Below are positions 34,067 through 42,092 of a DNA stretch of 64,000 nucleotides, in pieces. The notes under the pieces are model-generated. The model had not been told where the DNA came from. It saw only the letters and a list, made by a program, of their open reading frames with translations, and did not search any database. The number at the start of each line of letters is the position of its first letter. Positions within the stretch are counted from its first letter, which is position 1. A program made the position numbers and the translations under genes. This stretch comes from Sphingomonas sp. Leaf22 (GTDB lineage Bacteria; Pseudomonadota; Alphaproteobacteria; Sphingomonadales; Sphingomonadaceae): contig NZ_LMKP01000041.1 of NCBI RefSeq assembly GCF_001421715.1, positions 267 to 64,266 on the forward strand. Reading direction: 5' to 3'.

Positions 34067-35020
34067 ATGGACCGGGGGGTTTCCACGATAGAGGCGCGCA
34101 TCACCGATGCCGCGCACGGGCTTCGGATCGACAAGGCGCTGGCCGAAGTCGTGCCCGATCTGTCGCGTGAACGGGTCAAGGCGCTGATGGCGGCGGGCCA
34201 TGTCGCCGGTCCCGATGGTCCGGTCTCCGATGGCAAGCGCAAGGTTGTGGCGGGACAGCAGTTCGTCATCACCCTGCCACCGGCCGTCCCGCTCGATACC
34301 GTGGCGCAGGATATTCCGCTGGTCGTCGCTTATGAGGACGACCATCTGATCGTCATCGACAAGCCCGCCGGGCTGGTTGTGCATCCGGCCGCCGGCAATC
34401 TCGATGGCACGTTGGTCAACGCGCTGCTGCATCATTGCGCAGGCAATCTGTCGGGGATCGGCGGCGTCGCGCGGCCCGGCATCGTCCACCGCATCGACAA
34501 GGATACGTCCGGGCTGCTGGTCGTCGCCAAGCACGACGTCGCGCATGAGGGGCTGGCGCGGCAGTTCAAGGATCACAGCATCGACCGCCGCTATCTGGCG
34601 ATCGCGGCGGGACGGGTGCTGACGTCGACGGGCACCGTCGACGCGCCGCTTGCGCGGTCCCCCAATGATCGCAAGAAGATGGCGATCGTCCGTTCGCCCA
34701 TCGCCAAGCATGCGGTGACGCATTGGCGTAAGCTGCGCCAGTTGCGCGACGCGTCGCTGATCGAATGCCGGCTGGAAACCGGCCGCACGCATCAGGTGCG
34801 GGTCCACATGGCATCGATCGGCCATCCCCTGCTCGGCGACCCGGTCTATGCGGGGCGGCGGCCGGCGTTGCGCGCCGAACTCGAACGGCTCGATTTCCGG
34901 CGACAGGCGTTGCACGCGGCACATCTGGGGTTCATCCATCCCGTGACAAGCAACGCTTTGGCGTTCGATAGCGACCTTCCGGCAGACATGCAGGAACTGT
35001 TGGATCATCTTCACGTATAG
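34067..35020 (+). CDS. rluD: 23S rRNA pseudouridine synthase RluD type
   Basis: A 317-residue RluA-family synthase with an N-terminal S4 RNA-binding domain (LRIDKALAEVVPDLSRERVKAL) and the catalytic Asp144 in HRIDKDTSG. The CRLETGRTHQVRVHM and GHPLLGDPVYAG blocks are typical of RluD, which modifies helix 69 of 23S rRNA. It is divergent from the JAMM gene with only about 17 bases between starts, and rpoH follows 52 bases downstream. Confidence 0.94.
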   Translation: MDRGVSTIEARITDAAHGLRIDKALAEVVPDLSRERVKALMAAGHVAGPDGPVSDGKRKVVAGQQFVITLPPAVPLDTVAQDIPLVVAYEDDHLIVIDKPAGLVVHPAAGNLDGTLVNALLHHCAGNLSGIGGVARPGIVHRIDKDTSGLLVVAKHDVAHEGLARQFKDHSIDRRYLAIAAGRVLTSTGTVDAPLARSPNDRKKMAIVRSPIAKHAVTHWRKLRQLRDASLIECRLETGRTHQVRVHMASIGHPLLGDPVYAGRRPALRAELERLDFRRQALHAAHLGFIHPVTSNALAFDSDLPADMQELLDHLHV

Positions 35021-35072
35021 ATTACGGTGATGCCGCAATGCGGCGTGGCCCACGACAAAGGGAGTTTTGACG

Positions 35073-35978
35073 ATGGCAACTGGCAGCAACGTCCCGGCGA
35101 CGATCCCGGCGCTCGGCGGCGAGGCGAGCCTCAACCGCTATCTCTCCGAAATCCGCAAGTTTCCGATCCTCGCGCCCGAGCAGGAATATATGCTCGCCAA
35201 GCGGTTTCAGGAACATGGCGATCCGGAGGCGGCGGCGCAGCTCGTCACCTCGCACCTGCGTCTCGTCGCCAAGATCGCGATGGGTTATCGCGGCTATGGC
35301 CTCCCCGTCAGCGAACTGATTTCCGAAGGGAATATCGGGCTGATGCAGGGCGTGAAGAAATTCGAACCCGATCGCGGCTTCCGCCTCGCCACCTATGCGA
35401 TGTGGTGGATCCGCGCCTCGATACAGGAATTCATCCTGCGATCGTGGAGCCTCGTAAAGATGGGCACCACCGCCGCGCAGAAGAAGCTGTTCTTCAACCT
35501 GCGCCGGATGAAGTCCAAGCTGGACGCGTTCGAGGACGGCGATCTCAGCCCCGAACATCTCGCCAAGATCGCGACCGATCTCGGCGTGACCGAGGACGAG
35601 GTGACGTCGATGAACCGTCGCATGGCGATGGGCGGCGACACGTCGCTCAACGTCCCCATGCGCGAGGATGGCGAGAGCCAGTGGCAGGACTGGCTGGCCG
35701 ATGACGGCCCCTTGCAGGACTCGGTCGTCGCCGAGGCGCAGGAGGCCGATGTCCGTCACGGCATGCTGGTCGAGGCGATGGACGACCTCAACGACCGCGA
35801 AAAGCACATCCTGACCGAACGCCGCCTGACCGACGATCCCAAGACGCTGGAAGAACTGAGCCAGGTATACGGCGTCAGCCGCGAACGCGTCCGCCAGATC
35901 GAGGTCCGCGCCTTCGAAAAACTGCAAAAGGCGATGATGCGCCTCGCCGGCGACCGCCGGATGCTGGCAGCAGTCTGA
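35073..35978 (+). CDS. rpoH: RNA polymerase heat-shock sigma factor RpoH (sigma-32)
   Basis: A 301-residue group 3-like sigma factor. The RpoH box, TAAQKKLFFNLRRMK, is present, along with region 2 (FEPDRGFRLATYAMWWIRASIQEFI) and region 4 (LEELSQVYGVSRERVRQIEVRAFEKL). The ATG at 35073 is preceded by GGGAG about 7 bases upstream. It should direct heat-shock genes; whether this genome has a second rpoH cannot be told from the window. A palindromic hairpin lies about 50 bases after the stop. Confidence 0.97.
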   Translation: MATGSNVPATIPALGGEASLNRYLSEIRKFPILAPEQEYMLAKRFQEHGDPEAAAQLVTSHLRLVAKIAMGYRGYGLPVSELISEGNIGLMQGVKKFEPDRGFRLATYAMWWIRASIQEFILRSWSLVKMGTTAAQKKLFFNLRRMKSKLDAFEDGDLSPEHLAKIATDLGVTEDEVTSMNRRMAMGGDTSLNVPMREDGESQWQDWLADDGPLQDSVVAEAQEADVRHGMLVEAMDDLNDREKHILTERRLTDDPKTLEELSQVYGVSRERVRQIEVRAFEKLQKAMMRLAGDRRMLAAV

Positions 35979-36257
35979 CGCGACGGGGGGGGCGGGATGA
36001 GAGCCACCGTTCCCCCGCAATTCGTCATCCCGGCGTAGGCCGGGATCCATAACCCATGCCGTCAACGGCTCCTGCCGCAACGCCAACGCCATGGCCCGAC
36101 CGCCCCAAACAACGCCCCTGCGAAAACTGGGCCACCAAACGCCCCCCCCTCCCCCGCCAAGCGCAAGATCACCCCGCACCGGCATAACGCCCCCTTCGAC
36201 AACAGAAGACGGGCCATCCTCTTGCCCAAACCCGCCACACCATCGTAGCGAGCCACT
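35979..36257. repeat. rpoH-mtgA intergenic region with REP-like hairpin (36027-36046)
   Basis: This 279-base gap has no convincing gene. ATCCCGGC-GTAG-GCCGGGAT at 36027-36046 is a perfect 8-bp-stem hairpin of the type found in many sphingomonad intergenic regions (GTCATCCCGGC..GCCGGGATCC). The rest is unusually C-rich on the plus strand (runs of CCCCCC near 36140-36160). The mtgA promoter must lie in the last part. Confidence 0.6.
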
Positions 36258-36992
36258 ATGGCCGCCCGCACCACCCAACGCTCCCGCCCCAAACCCGCCA
36301 CAGCCCCCCGCGGCGTGGGCCGGCGCATCATCGGCTGGGCGATCAAGGCGCTGCTTGGCTTCATCCTGCTGTCCGTGCTGTGGGTGCTACTGCTACGCTT
36401 CGTCCCGCCGCCGATCACGCTGACCATGCTCGGTGACGTGCCGACCGGACACGGCGTCACCAAATCATGGCGCAGCCTGTCAAGCATCGACCCCGACATG
36501 CCCCGCGCGGTGATCGCCGCCGAAGACAGTCGCTTCTGCGGTCATAACGGGTTCGATTATGCCGCCATCGCCAACGCCGCCCGCCGCAACGCGCAGGGCG
36601 GCCGCATCCGTGGTGGTTCGACGATCAGTCAGCAGACTGCCAAGAACGTGTTCCTCTGGCAGGGCGGCGGCTATTTCCGCAAGGCCATGGAAGCCTATTT
36701 CACCGTGCTGATCGAGGCGCTGTGGGGCAAGCGGCGGATCATGGAAGTCTATCTCAACGTCGCCGAGACCGGGATCGGCACCTACGGCATCGAGGCCGGC
36801 GCACAGCGTTACTTCAAGCACGGCGCAGCGAAACTCTCCGGTCGCGAAGCCGCGCAGATCGCCGCCGTCCTGCCCCTGCCCAAAAAGCGCGCCGGCATCG
36901 CGCCGACCGGTTTCACCGGCCGCTACGCCCGCACGATCGAACGCCGCATCGGTATCGTTCGCCGCGAACGGCTGGACCGGTGTCTGAACTGA
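36258..36992 (+). CDS. mtgA: Monofunctional biosynthetic peptidoglycan transglycosylase
   Basis: A 244-residue GT51 enzyme that polymerises lipid II glycan strands. After a basic N-terminus comes one membrane anchor (GWAIKALLGFILLSVLWVLLL, about residues 29-50). The catalytic Glu is in VIAAEDSRFCGHNGFD, followed by GGSTISQQTAKNVFLWQGG and KRRIMEVYLNVAETGIG. No transpeptidase domain is present. The gene stands alone. Confidence 0.95.
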   Translation: MAARTTQRSRPKPATAPRGVGRRIIGWAIKALLGFILLSVLWVLLLRFVPPPITLTMLGDVPTGHGVTKSWRSLSSIDPDMPRAVIAAEDSRFCGHNGFDYAAIANAARRNAQGGRIRGGSTISQQTAKNVFLWQGGGYFRKAMEAYFTVLIEALWGKRRIMEVYLNVAETGIGTYGIEAGAQRYFKHGAAKLSGREAAQIAAVLPLPKKRAGIAPTGFTGRYARTIERRIGIVRRERLDRCLN

Positions 36993-37008
36993 ATCAAGTC
37001 GTTAGGGT

Positions 37009-37088
37009 TGTCGCCCCGGAATTGCTCCGGGGCCCGCTCCTTGTAACGGAGAATAGAAGCGGGACCACGGATCAAGTCCGGGGTGACG
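37009..37088. repeat. About 80-bp imperfect palindromic element, copy A
   Basis: The left arm GTCGCCCCGGAATTGCTCCG is largely complementary to the right arm ending CAAGTCCGGGGTGAC, enclosing a second paired segment (CCCGCT / AGCGGG). The whole can fold into one long hairpin. A close copy lies at 41930-42010. Such elements are typical of non-autonomous REP/MITE-like repeats. Confidence 0.8.
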
Positions 37089-37104
37089 AAGACAACACAG
37101 CTGA

Positions 37105-37353
37105 TTACTTCGTCGCCCGCTCGACCGCGTCGCCTGCCTTGTCCGCCGCCGACCCGACGCTCTTGGCCGCGCCAGCGACGGCATCGGTCCGAACATTGTC
37201 GTTGTTGGCATTGTTCAGTAGGAAATAGGCACCGACGATCACCGCGATCAGCACGGCAAGGCCGATCAACAGCCCGCCGCCCGATCCACGCCGTTCGATG
37301 ATCGTCGTGTGCGGCGCACCGTTGGTGGTGGTTTCGATACGATCGGGTTGCAT
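37105..37353 (-). CDS. Small single-helix membrane protein of unknown function
   Basis: An 82-residue protein not assigned to a family. It has a polar N-terminus (MQPDRIETTTNG), one membrane helix (GLLIGLAVLIAVIVGAYFLL) and a helical C-terminus rich in Ala, Asp and Lys (KSVGSAADKAGDAVERATK). The start at 37353 is favoured because GGGAGG lies 7 bases before it; an ATG at 37359 would put the same purine tract too close. Confidence 0.78.
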   Translation of the reverse strand: MQPDRIETTTNGAPHTTIIERRGSGGGLLIGLAVLIAVIVGAYFLLNNANNDNVRTDAVAGAAKSVGSAADKAGDAVERATK

Positions 37354-37427
37354 GGTCATCCTCCCTACAAATTCGATCGCTCGAAAACCACCGGACTAAC
37401 CGCTTGTTCCAGCAGCGTTCCGATCGA

Positions 37428-37751
37428 TCAGAACGGCAGCTTGAACCCCGGCGGCAGCGGCAGGCCGCTGGTCAGCTTCGACATTTCGGTCGAGCTTGCC
37501 GCATCCGCCTTTGCCCGCGCATCGTTGAACGCGGCGACGATCAGGTCCTCGAGCATCTGCTTTTCCGACGCCTGCAACAGCGACTCGTCGATATCGACGC
37601 CCAATATGCGCCCCTTGGCCGATGCCCGGACCTTGACCAGTCCGCCGCCCGATTGTCCGTCGACCTCGATCGTGTCGAGGTTCGCCTGTGCCTTGGTCAG
37701 TTCGCTCTGCACGTTCTGCGCCATAGCCATGATGTCATCGAGATTCTTCAT
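37428..37751 (-). CDS. YbaB/EbfC family nucleoid-associated protein
   Basis: A 107-residue YbaB/EbfC protein (KNLDDIMAMAQNVQSELTKAQ, VDGQSGGGLVKVRASAKGRI and the C-terminal PPGFKLPF). Family members bind DNA as dimers. It follows dnaX with an ATGA overlap, the arrangement conserved across bacteria. Function in alphaproteobacteria is inferred from the family. Confidence 0.95.
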   Translation of the reverse strand: MKNLDDIMAMAQNVQSELTKAQANLDTIEVDGQSGGGLVKVRASAKGRILGVDIDESLLQASEKQMLEDLIVAAFNDARAKADAASSTEMSKLTSGLPLPPGFKLPF

Positions 37752-39388
37752 CGCGCGATACTCCCGTCGCTGCGTTGCCAATGATCGAGGGTGGCGTCCG
37801 GAAACGCCGCCAGTGCCGCCTGTACCAACGGCGAATGCAAAACCTGTTCGCGCTCCGATTCCGCCTTGGCCGTTTCCTGCTCGCGCAGGGTGGGCGCACC
37901 CGCCCCCTTGCCGATCAGAACGCGCCAATGGCTGCCGGTGATCCCTTTCAGCGCGACTTCGACATCGCGGGGGAAATCGGCGGGCAGCGGTCGCGATCCG
38001 CTCAGTTCGATCAGGTTCGGCTCCAGCCGGATCATCCGCGCGCAATTGCGAAACTGCGCCTCCAGCGAGTGGCGGCCATGTTTCGACAACAGGTTCGCGA
38101 CCTGCTCCATCGTCTCGGGCACCGGATCGACCGCGACTTCGGCCGCAGCCGGTGCGGAGGGAGCCGCCGCAGGCGTCATCGCCGGCACCTGCCCTGCCGC
38201 CAACTGCTTGGCCAGCGTCCCCGGATCGGGCAGCGACGACGCGTGCACGATGCGCAGCAACGCCATCTCGCACGCCTCGATCGGCAGGGCCGCGCGCGAA
38301 ACCTCCTCATGACCCTTGAGCAACAACTGCCACAACCGGTGCAGCATCGGAAACGACAGCGCGCTCCACGCATCGAACGCGGCACGTTCCTCGGCCGACT
38401 GACCCGGCCCACGGTCCCCGCCGACCTTGACGATCGTCACCGCATGGACGGTTTCCAGCAAGGTCCGCAGCACCGACGCCGGATCGACGCCCAGATCATA
38501 TTGCGCCCGCAATGCCTTGAGCGCCCCCACCGCATCGGCCTTTAGCAACAGGTCGAACAACGCCCGGATCGCTCCGCGATCGGACAGGCCCAGCATCTGC
38601 CGCACCGCATCGGCACGCACGCCCTCGCCCTCCAGCCCGCCATGGGCTATCGCCTGATCGAGGATCGACAGCCCGTCGCGCGCCGACCCTTCCGCCGCGC
38701 GCGCGATCAGTTGCAGCGCCTCCGGCTCGGCCTCGACGCCCTCCGCCTCGACGACCCTGGCAAAATGTCCGGCCAGCAGATCGGCCGGAATCCGCCGCAG
38801 GTCGAACCGCTGGCAACGCGACAGCACCGTCACCGGCACCTTGTGGACCTCGGTCGTCGCCAGCAGGAATTTGACGTGTGCGGGCGGCTCTTCCAGCGTT
38901 TTTAGCAGCGCGTTGAACGCCGGCGTCGACATCATATGCACTTCGTCGATGATGTAGATCTTGAAGCGCGCCGACACCGCCGAATAGCGCACCGCCTCGG
39001 TCATCTCGCGCACGCTGTCGACGCCGTTGTTCGACGCGGCGTCGATCTCGATGACGTCGATATGCCGCCCCTCGGCGATCGCCCGGCACGGTTCGCACAC
39101 CCCGCACGGATCGATGGTCGGTCCGCCCTGCCCGTCCGGCCCGATACAGTTCAGCGCCTTGGCGATCAGCCGCGCGGTCGACGTCTTGCCGACCCCGCGC
39201 ACCCCGGTCAGCAGGAACGCATGGGCAAGGCGACCGCGCTTGATGGCATTGCCCAGCGTCGTGACCATCGCATCCTGCCCGATCAGCTGGCTGAACGTCT
39301 GCGGCCGATATTTGCGCGCGAGCACGCGATACGGCTGGCTGACAAGCGGCTGTTCGGGGATGTCGAGGGCGAGGAAGGAGTCGGACAT
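37748..39388 (-). CDS. dnaX: DNA polymerase III gamma/tau subunit
   Basis: The clamp-loader ATPase subunit, 546 residues. Seen are YRPQTFSQLIGQ, Walker A GVRGVGKTSTAR, the zinc cysteines of CGVCEPCRA, Walker B IIDEVHMMS and sensor 1 LATTEVHKVP. The C-terminal 180 residues (tau-like) are Ala/Pro-rich and then contain a conserved-looking block SHWRVLIGKGAGAPTLREQE. No obvious slippery heptamer for a gamma product was identified. The stop overlaps the YbaB start. Confidence 0.96.
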   Translation of the reverse strand: MSDSFLALDIPEQPLVSQPYRVLARKYRPQTFSQLIGQDAMVTTLGNAIKRGRLAHAFLLTGVRGVGKTSTARLIAKALNCIGPDGQGGPTIDPCGVCEPCRAIAEGRHIDVIEIDAASNNGVDSVREMTEAVRYSAVSARFKIYIIDEVHMMSTPAFNALLKTLEEPPAHVKFLLATTEVHKVPVTVLSRCQRFDLRRIPADLLAGHFARVVEAEGVEAEPEALQLIARAAEGSARDGLSILDQAIAHGGLEGEGVRADAVRQMLGLSDRGAIRALFDLLLKADAVGALKALRAQYDLGVDPASVLRTLLETVHAVTIVKVGGDRGPGQSAEERAAFDAWSALSFPMLHRLWQLLLKGHEEVSRAALPIEACEMALLRIVHASSLPDPGTLAKQLAAGQVPAMTPAAAPSAPAAAEVAVDPVPETMEQVANLLSKHGRHSLEAQFRNCARMIRLEPNLIELSGSRPLPADFPRDVEVALKGITGSHWRVLIGKGAGAPTLREQETAKAESEREQVLHSPLVQAALAAFPDATLDHWQRSDGSIAR

Positions 39389-39463
39389 TACGGCTGTCTT
39401 AGCGGGTGGTGGCGGCGGTGTCGCCTGTCATACCGGTAGCACTCACAGAGTGACGCGTACTGG

Positions 39464-39913
39464 TCAGATAACGTCGTCGCGCTTCTGCATCGGTCGTAGT
39501 CGACCAATTTTTCGAGCCTGACGATGCGGAAGTCGAAGTTCAAAATACCGGAGTTGCGCTTTTGCTTCCGTGTCTCCTGCTCTCGCAGCCCGCCGAAGCC
39601 AAGTTCGGTATCCGTTCAGATCGCCTCGGTTGAAGTAACTGACCGCGAGATTCTGCGCTGCGCGCGTGTCACCCTTGACGTAAGCGCGGCGATAAAGGCC
39701 GACTGCGCTGAAGGCGTCGGCTGCGGTACCCATGCCTTCGAAACTAGCGTAATATGAAAACCAATCGGCCAATTCGATCATGGCCCCCGGGTAACCGCGT
39801 AGCGCCAAATGCCACATGATCGGCATCCACAACCCACGATGACCTTCATAGCGGATCGCTAAGGCGCGAAGGTAAAGCCGGTCCAATGGTGTGTCGTCTG
39901 TGACATACTCCAT
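39464..39913 (-). CDS. Sel1-repeat-like hypothetical protein
   Basis: A 149-residue protein with two or three degenerate Sel1/TPR-type helical repeats (ALRGYPGAMIELADWFSYYA, LYRRAYVKGDTRAAQNLAVSYF, RRAARAGDTEAKAQLRYF). No signal peptide and no enzymatic motif. Its base composition is visibly less GC-rich than the flanking genes, which may mean recent acquisition. It lies alone between dnaX and the ABC-F gene on the same strand. Confidence 0.72.
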   Translation of the reverse strand: MEYVTDDTPLDRLYLRALAIRYEGHRGLWMPIMWHLALRGYPGAMIELADWFSYYASFEGMGTAADAFSAVGLYRRAYVKGDTRAAQNLAVSYFNRGDLNGYRTWLRRAARAGDTEAKAQLRYFELRLPHRQARKIGRLRPMQKRDDVI

Positions 39914-39955
39914 AGCCTGACTTCTTTCCCACCCAATTCGAAGGGCACAAACCCT

Positions 39956-41812
39956 CTAAGCCGCCAAAGCCTCCAACGCCTCGTTCGCCTCCATCCACTT
40001 CATCTCGGCCACCTCGATCTCCGTATCGAGGCTCGCGCGGCGCTTCATCAACTGCGCCATGGTCAGCTTCGCCAGCGCCGGGGTAGCCTTCCCCGCCATC
40101 GCCGCGTCCAGCGCGTCGCGCTGCTCGGTCAACCGCGCCAGATCGCGTTCGATCGCCTGCGCATCCTTCTTGAGCGCCTGCGCCTTTTCGCGCGCTTCGG
40201 CGGCGGCCTTGCGGTCGTCCTTCTTGTTGGCCTTCTTCGCCTTTTCCTTCGCCGAATTGCCGAGGATCAGCGCGATGTAATCGTCGATCGTCCCGTCGAA
40301 TTCCTTCGCGGTCCCTTCATCGACCAGCACCAGCCGGTCGGCGGTCGCCTCCAGCATATGCCGGTCGTGGCTGACCAGCAGCACGCAGCCGGTATAGGCG
40401 TTGAGCGCCTGCACCAGCGCCTCGCGCGCATCGACGTCGAGGTGGTTGGTCGGTTCGTCGAGGATCAGCATGTGCGGCGCATCGCGGGTAATCAGCGCCA
40501 GTGCCAGCCGCGCGCGCTCGCCGCCCGACAGCTTGCCGACCAGCGTGATCGCCTTGTCGCCCGAAAAGCCGAACCGCCCGAGTTGCGCCCGCACCGCGGC
40601 AGGCGAAGCACCCTTCATCTGGCGCGTCATGTGTTCCAGCGGCGTGTCGTCGGTGCTCAGTTCCTCGACCTGATACTGGGTGAAGTAGCCGACCTTCATC
40701 TTGCCGGCGGCGTTCATGTCGCCGTCCATCGGGGCCAGCTGCGCCGCCAGCAGCCGCGCCAGCGTCGTCTTACCGTTGCCGTTGCGCCCGAGCAGCGCGA
40801 TCCGGTCCTCGGGGTCGATCCGCAAATTCAACCGCTTGAGGATCGGCGTGTCGCTATAGCCGACGCTCGCCATGTCGAGCGTGATCAGCGGTGGGCGCAG
40901 TTCGTCGGGGGCCGGAAAATCGAAGGTCAGCGACGGATCTTCGGCCACCGCCGCGATCGGCTTCATCTTCGCCAGGATCTTCATCCGCGACTGCGCCTGC
41001 TTCGCGGTGGAAGCACGGGCGGAATTCTTTGCCACATATTCCTGGAGCTTGGCGCGCTGCGTCGCTTGGTTCGCACGGGCCGATTCGATCTGGGCCAACC
41101 GTTCGGCACGCTGCTTCTCGAACGCGTCATAGCCGCCCGGATACAGCGTGATCTTGCCCTGATGCAGGTGCAGGATATGGTCGACGACATTGTTCAGGAA
41201 ATCGCGTTCGTGGCTGACGACGACGATCGTCGCCCGATATCCTTTCAGGAAATCCTCCAGCCACATCACCGCTTCGAGGTCGAGGTGGTTCGACGGCTCG
41301 TCGAGCAGCAGCACGTCGGGCTGGCTGAACAACAACGCCGCAAGCGCGACGCGCATCCGCCAGCCGCCTGAATAACTTTCCAGCGCCCGGCCCTGCATTT
41401 CTTCGTCGAAGCCGAGGCCGACCAGAATGCGCGCCGCCCGCGCGGGTGCGCCATAGGCGTCGATCGCCAGCAACCGTTCGTGGATATCGCCCAGCCGATC
41501 GGGATCGGTCACCGTCTCGGCATCGTGCATCAACCGTGCGCGCTCGACATCAGCCTCCAGCACGGTTTCGAACGGCGTCGCCTGTCCGGCGGGCGCTTCC
41601 TGCGCAACATAGCCGAGCCGGCTCCCGCGCGGCATTTCGGCGGTGCCGTTGTCGGGTTCCAGCTGCCCGGCGATCACGCGCACCAGCGTCGATTTGCCGG
41701 CACCGTTGCGACCGATCAGCCCGACGCGGCTACCCGGCGGCAGCGCCGCGCTGGCATTGTCGAGGATCGTCCGCCCGCCAAGGCGCACCGTGATACCGTT
41801 CAGATTGAGCAT
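39956..41812 (-). CDS. ABC-F family ATPase (ribosome-associated)
   Basis: A 618-residue protein with two ABC ATPase domains and no membrane part. Walker A motifs are GRNGAGKST and GRNGNGKTT, the signatures SYSGGWRMRV and LSGGERARL, and the Walker B regions end in DEPSNHLD and DEPTNHLD. A linker rich in charged residues joins the domains, and a C-terminal coiled coil (about 540-618) resembles Uup/YheS. ABC-F proteins act on the ribosome; the specific subfamily is not certain. Confidence 0.93.
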   Translation of the reverse strand: MLNLNGITVRLGGRTILDNASAALPPGSRVGLIGRNGAGKSTLVRVIAGQLEPDNGTAEMPRGSRLGYVAQEAPAGQATPFETVLEADVERARLMHDAETVTDPDRLGDIHERLLAIDAYGAPARAARILVGLGFDEEMQGRALESYSGGWRMRVALAALLFSQPDVLLLDEPSNHLDLEAVMWLEDFLKGYRATIVVVSHERDFLNNVVDHILHLHQGKITLYPGGYDAFEKQRAERLAQIESARANQATQRAKLQEYVAKNSARASTAKQAQSRMKILAKMKPIAAVAEDPSLTFDFPAPDELRPPLITLDMASVGYSDTPILKRLNLRIDPEDRIALLGRNGNGKTTLARLLAAQLAPMDGDMNAAGKMKVGYFTQYQVEELSTDDTPLEHMTRQMKGASPAAVRAQLGRFGFSGDKAITLVGKLSGGERARLALALITRDAPHMLILDEPTNHLDVDAREALVQALNAYTGCVLLVSHDRHMLEATADRLVLVDEGTAKEFDGTIDDYIALILGNSAKEKAKKANKKDDRKAAAEAREKAQALKKDAQAIERDLARLTEQRDALDAAMAGKATPALAKLTMAQLMKRRASLDTEIEVAEMKWMEANEALEALAA

Positions 41813-42092
41813 GGCGCGGCGCGTAGCATTTTTTGCCGCGTTTGCGAAGAGCGGCGCGAAACGGCTTTCCTACACAGCTATCTCGCGGCAGGCTCGGCGT
41901 TTGTTGAGTGCCCAACACCTACCCCACCCGTCACCCCGGGCTTGCCCCGGGGCCCCGCTTCTTCTCATGGCTGGCCATAAAAGCGGGACCCCGGATCAAG
42001 TCCGGGGTAACGGCACACGAAACGCAAGTTGCAACCCACTCGCAACAACCACACCGAAAACCCCGCAAGTGTGACCTTCGTGACCTTTGCCG
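41813..42092. repeat. Intergenic region with about 80-bp palindromic element, copy B (41930-42010)
   Basis: The gap holds no gene. At 41930-42010 the left arm GTCACCCCGGGCTTGCCCCG is complementary, with few mismatches, to the right arm GGATCAAGTCCGGGGTAAC, and an inner CCCCGCTT pairs with AAGCGGG. The same element occurs at 37009-37088. Its position just beyond the acyl-CoA ligase end would allow a terminator role. Confidence 0.8.

Noticed and set aside
36062..36499. Minus-strand frame over the mtgA 5' region
   Set aside because: It overlaps mtgA and its leader; the sequence is Gly/Arg-rich without homology.
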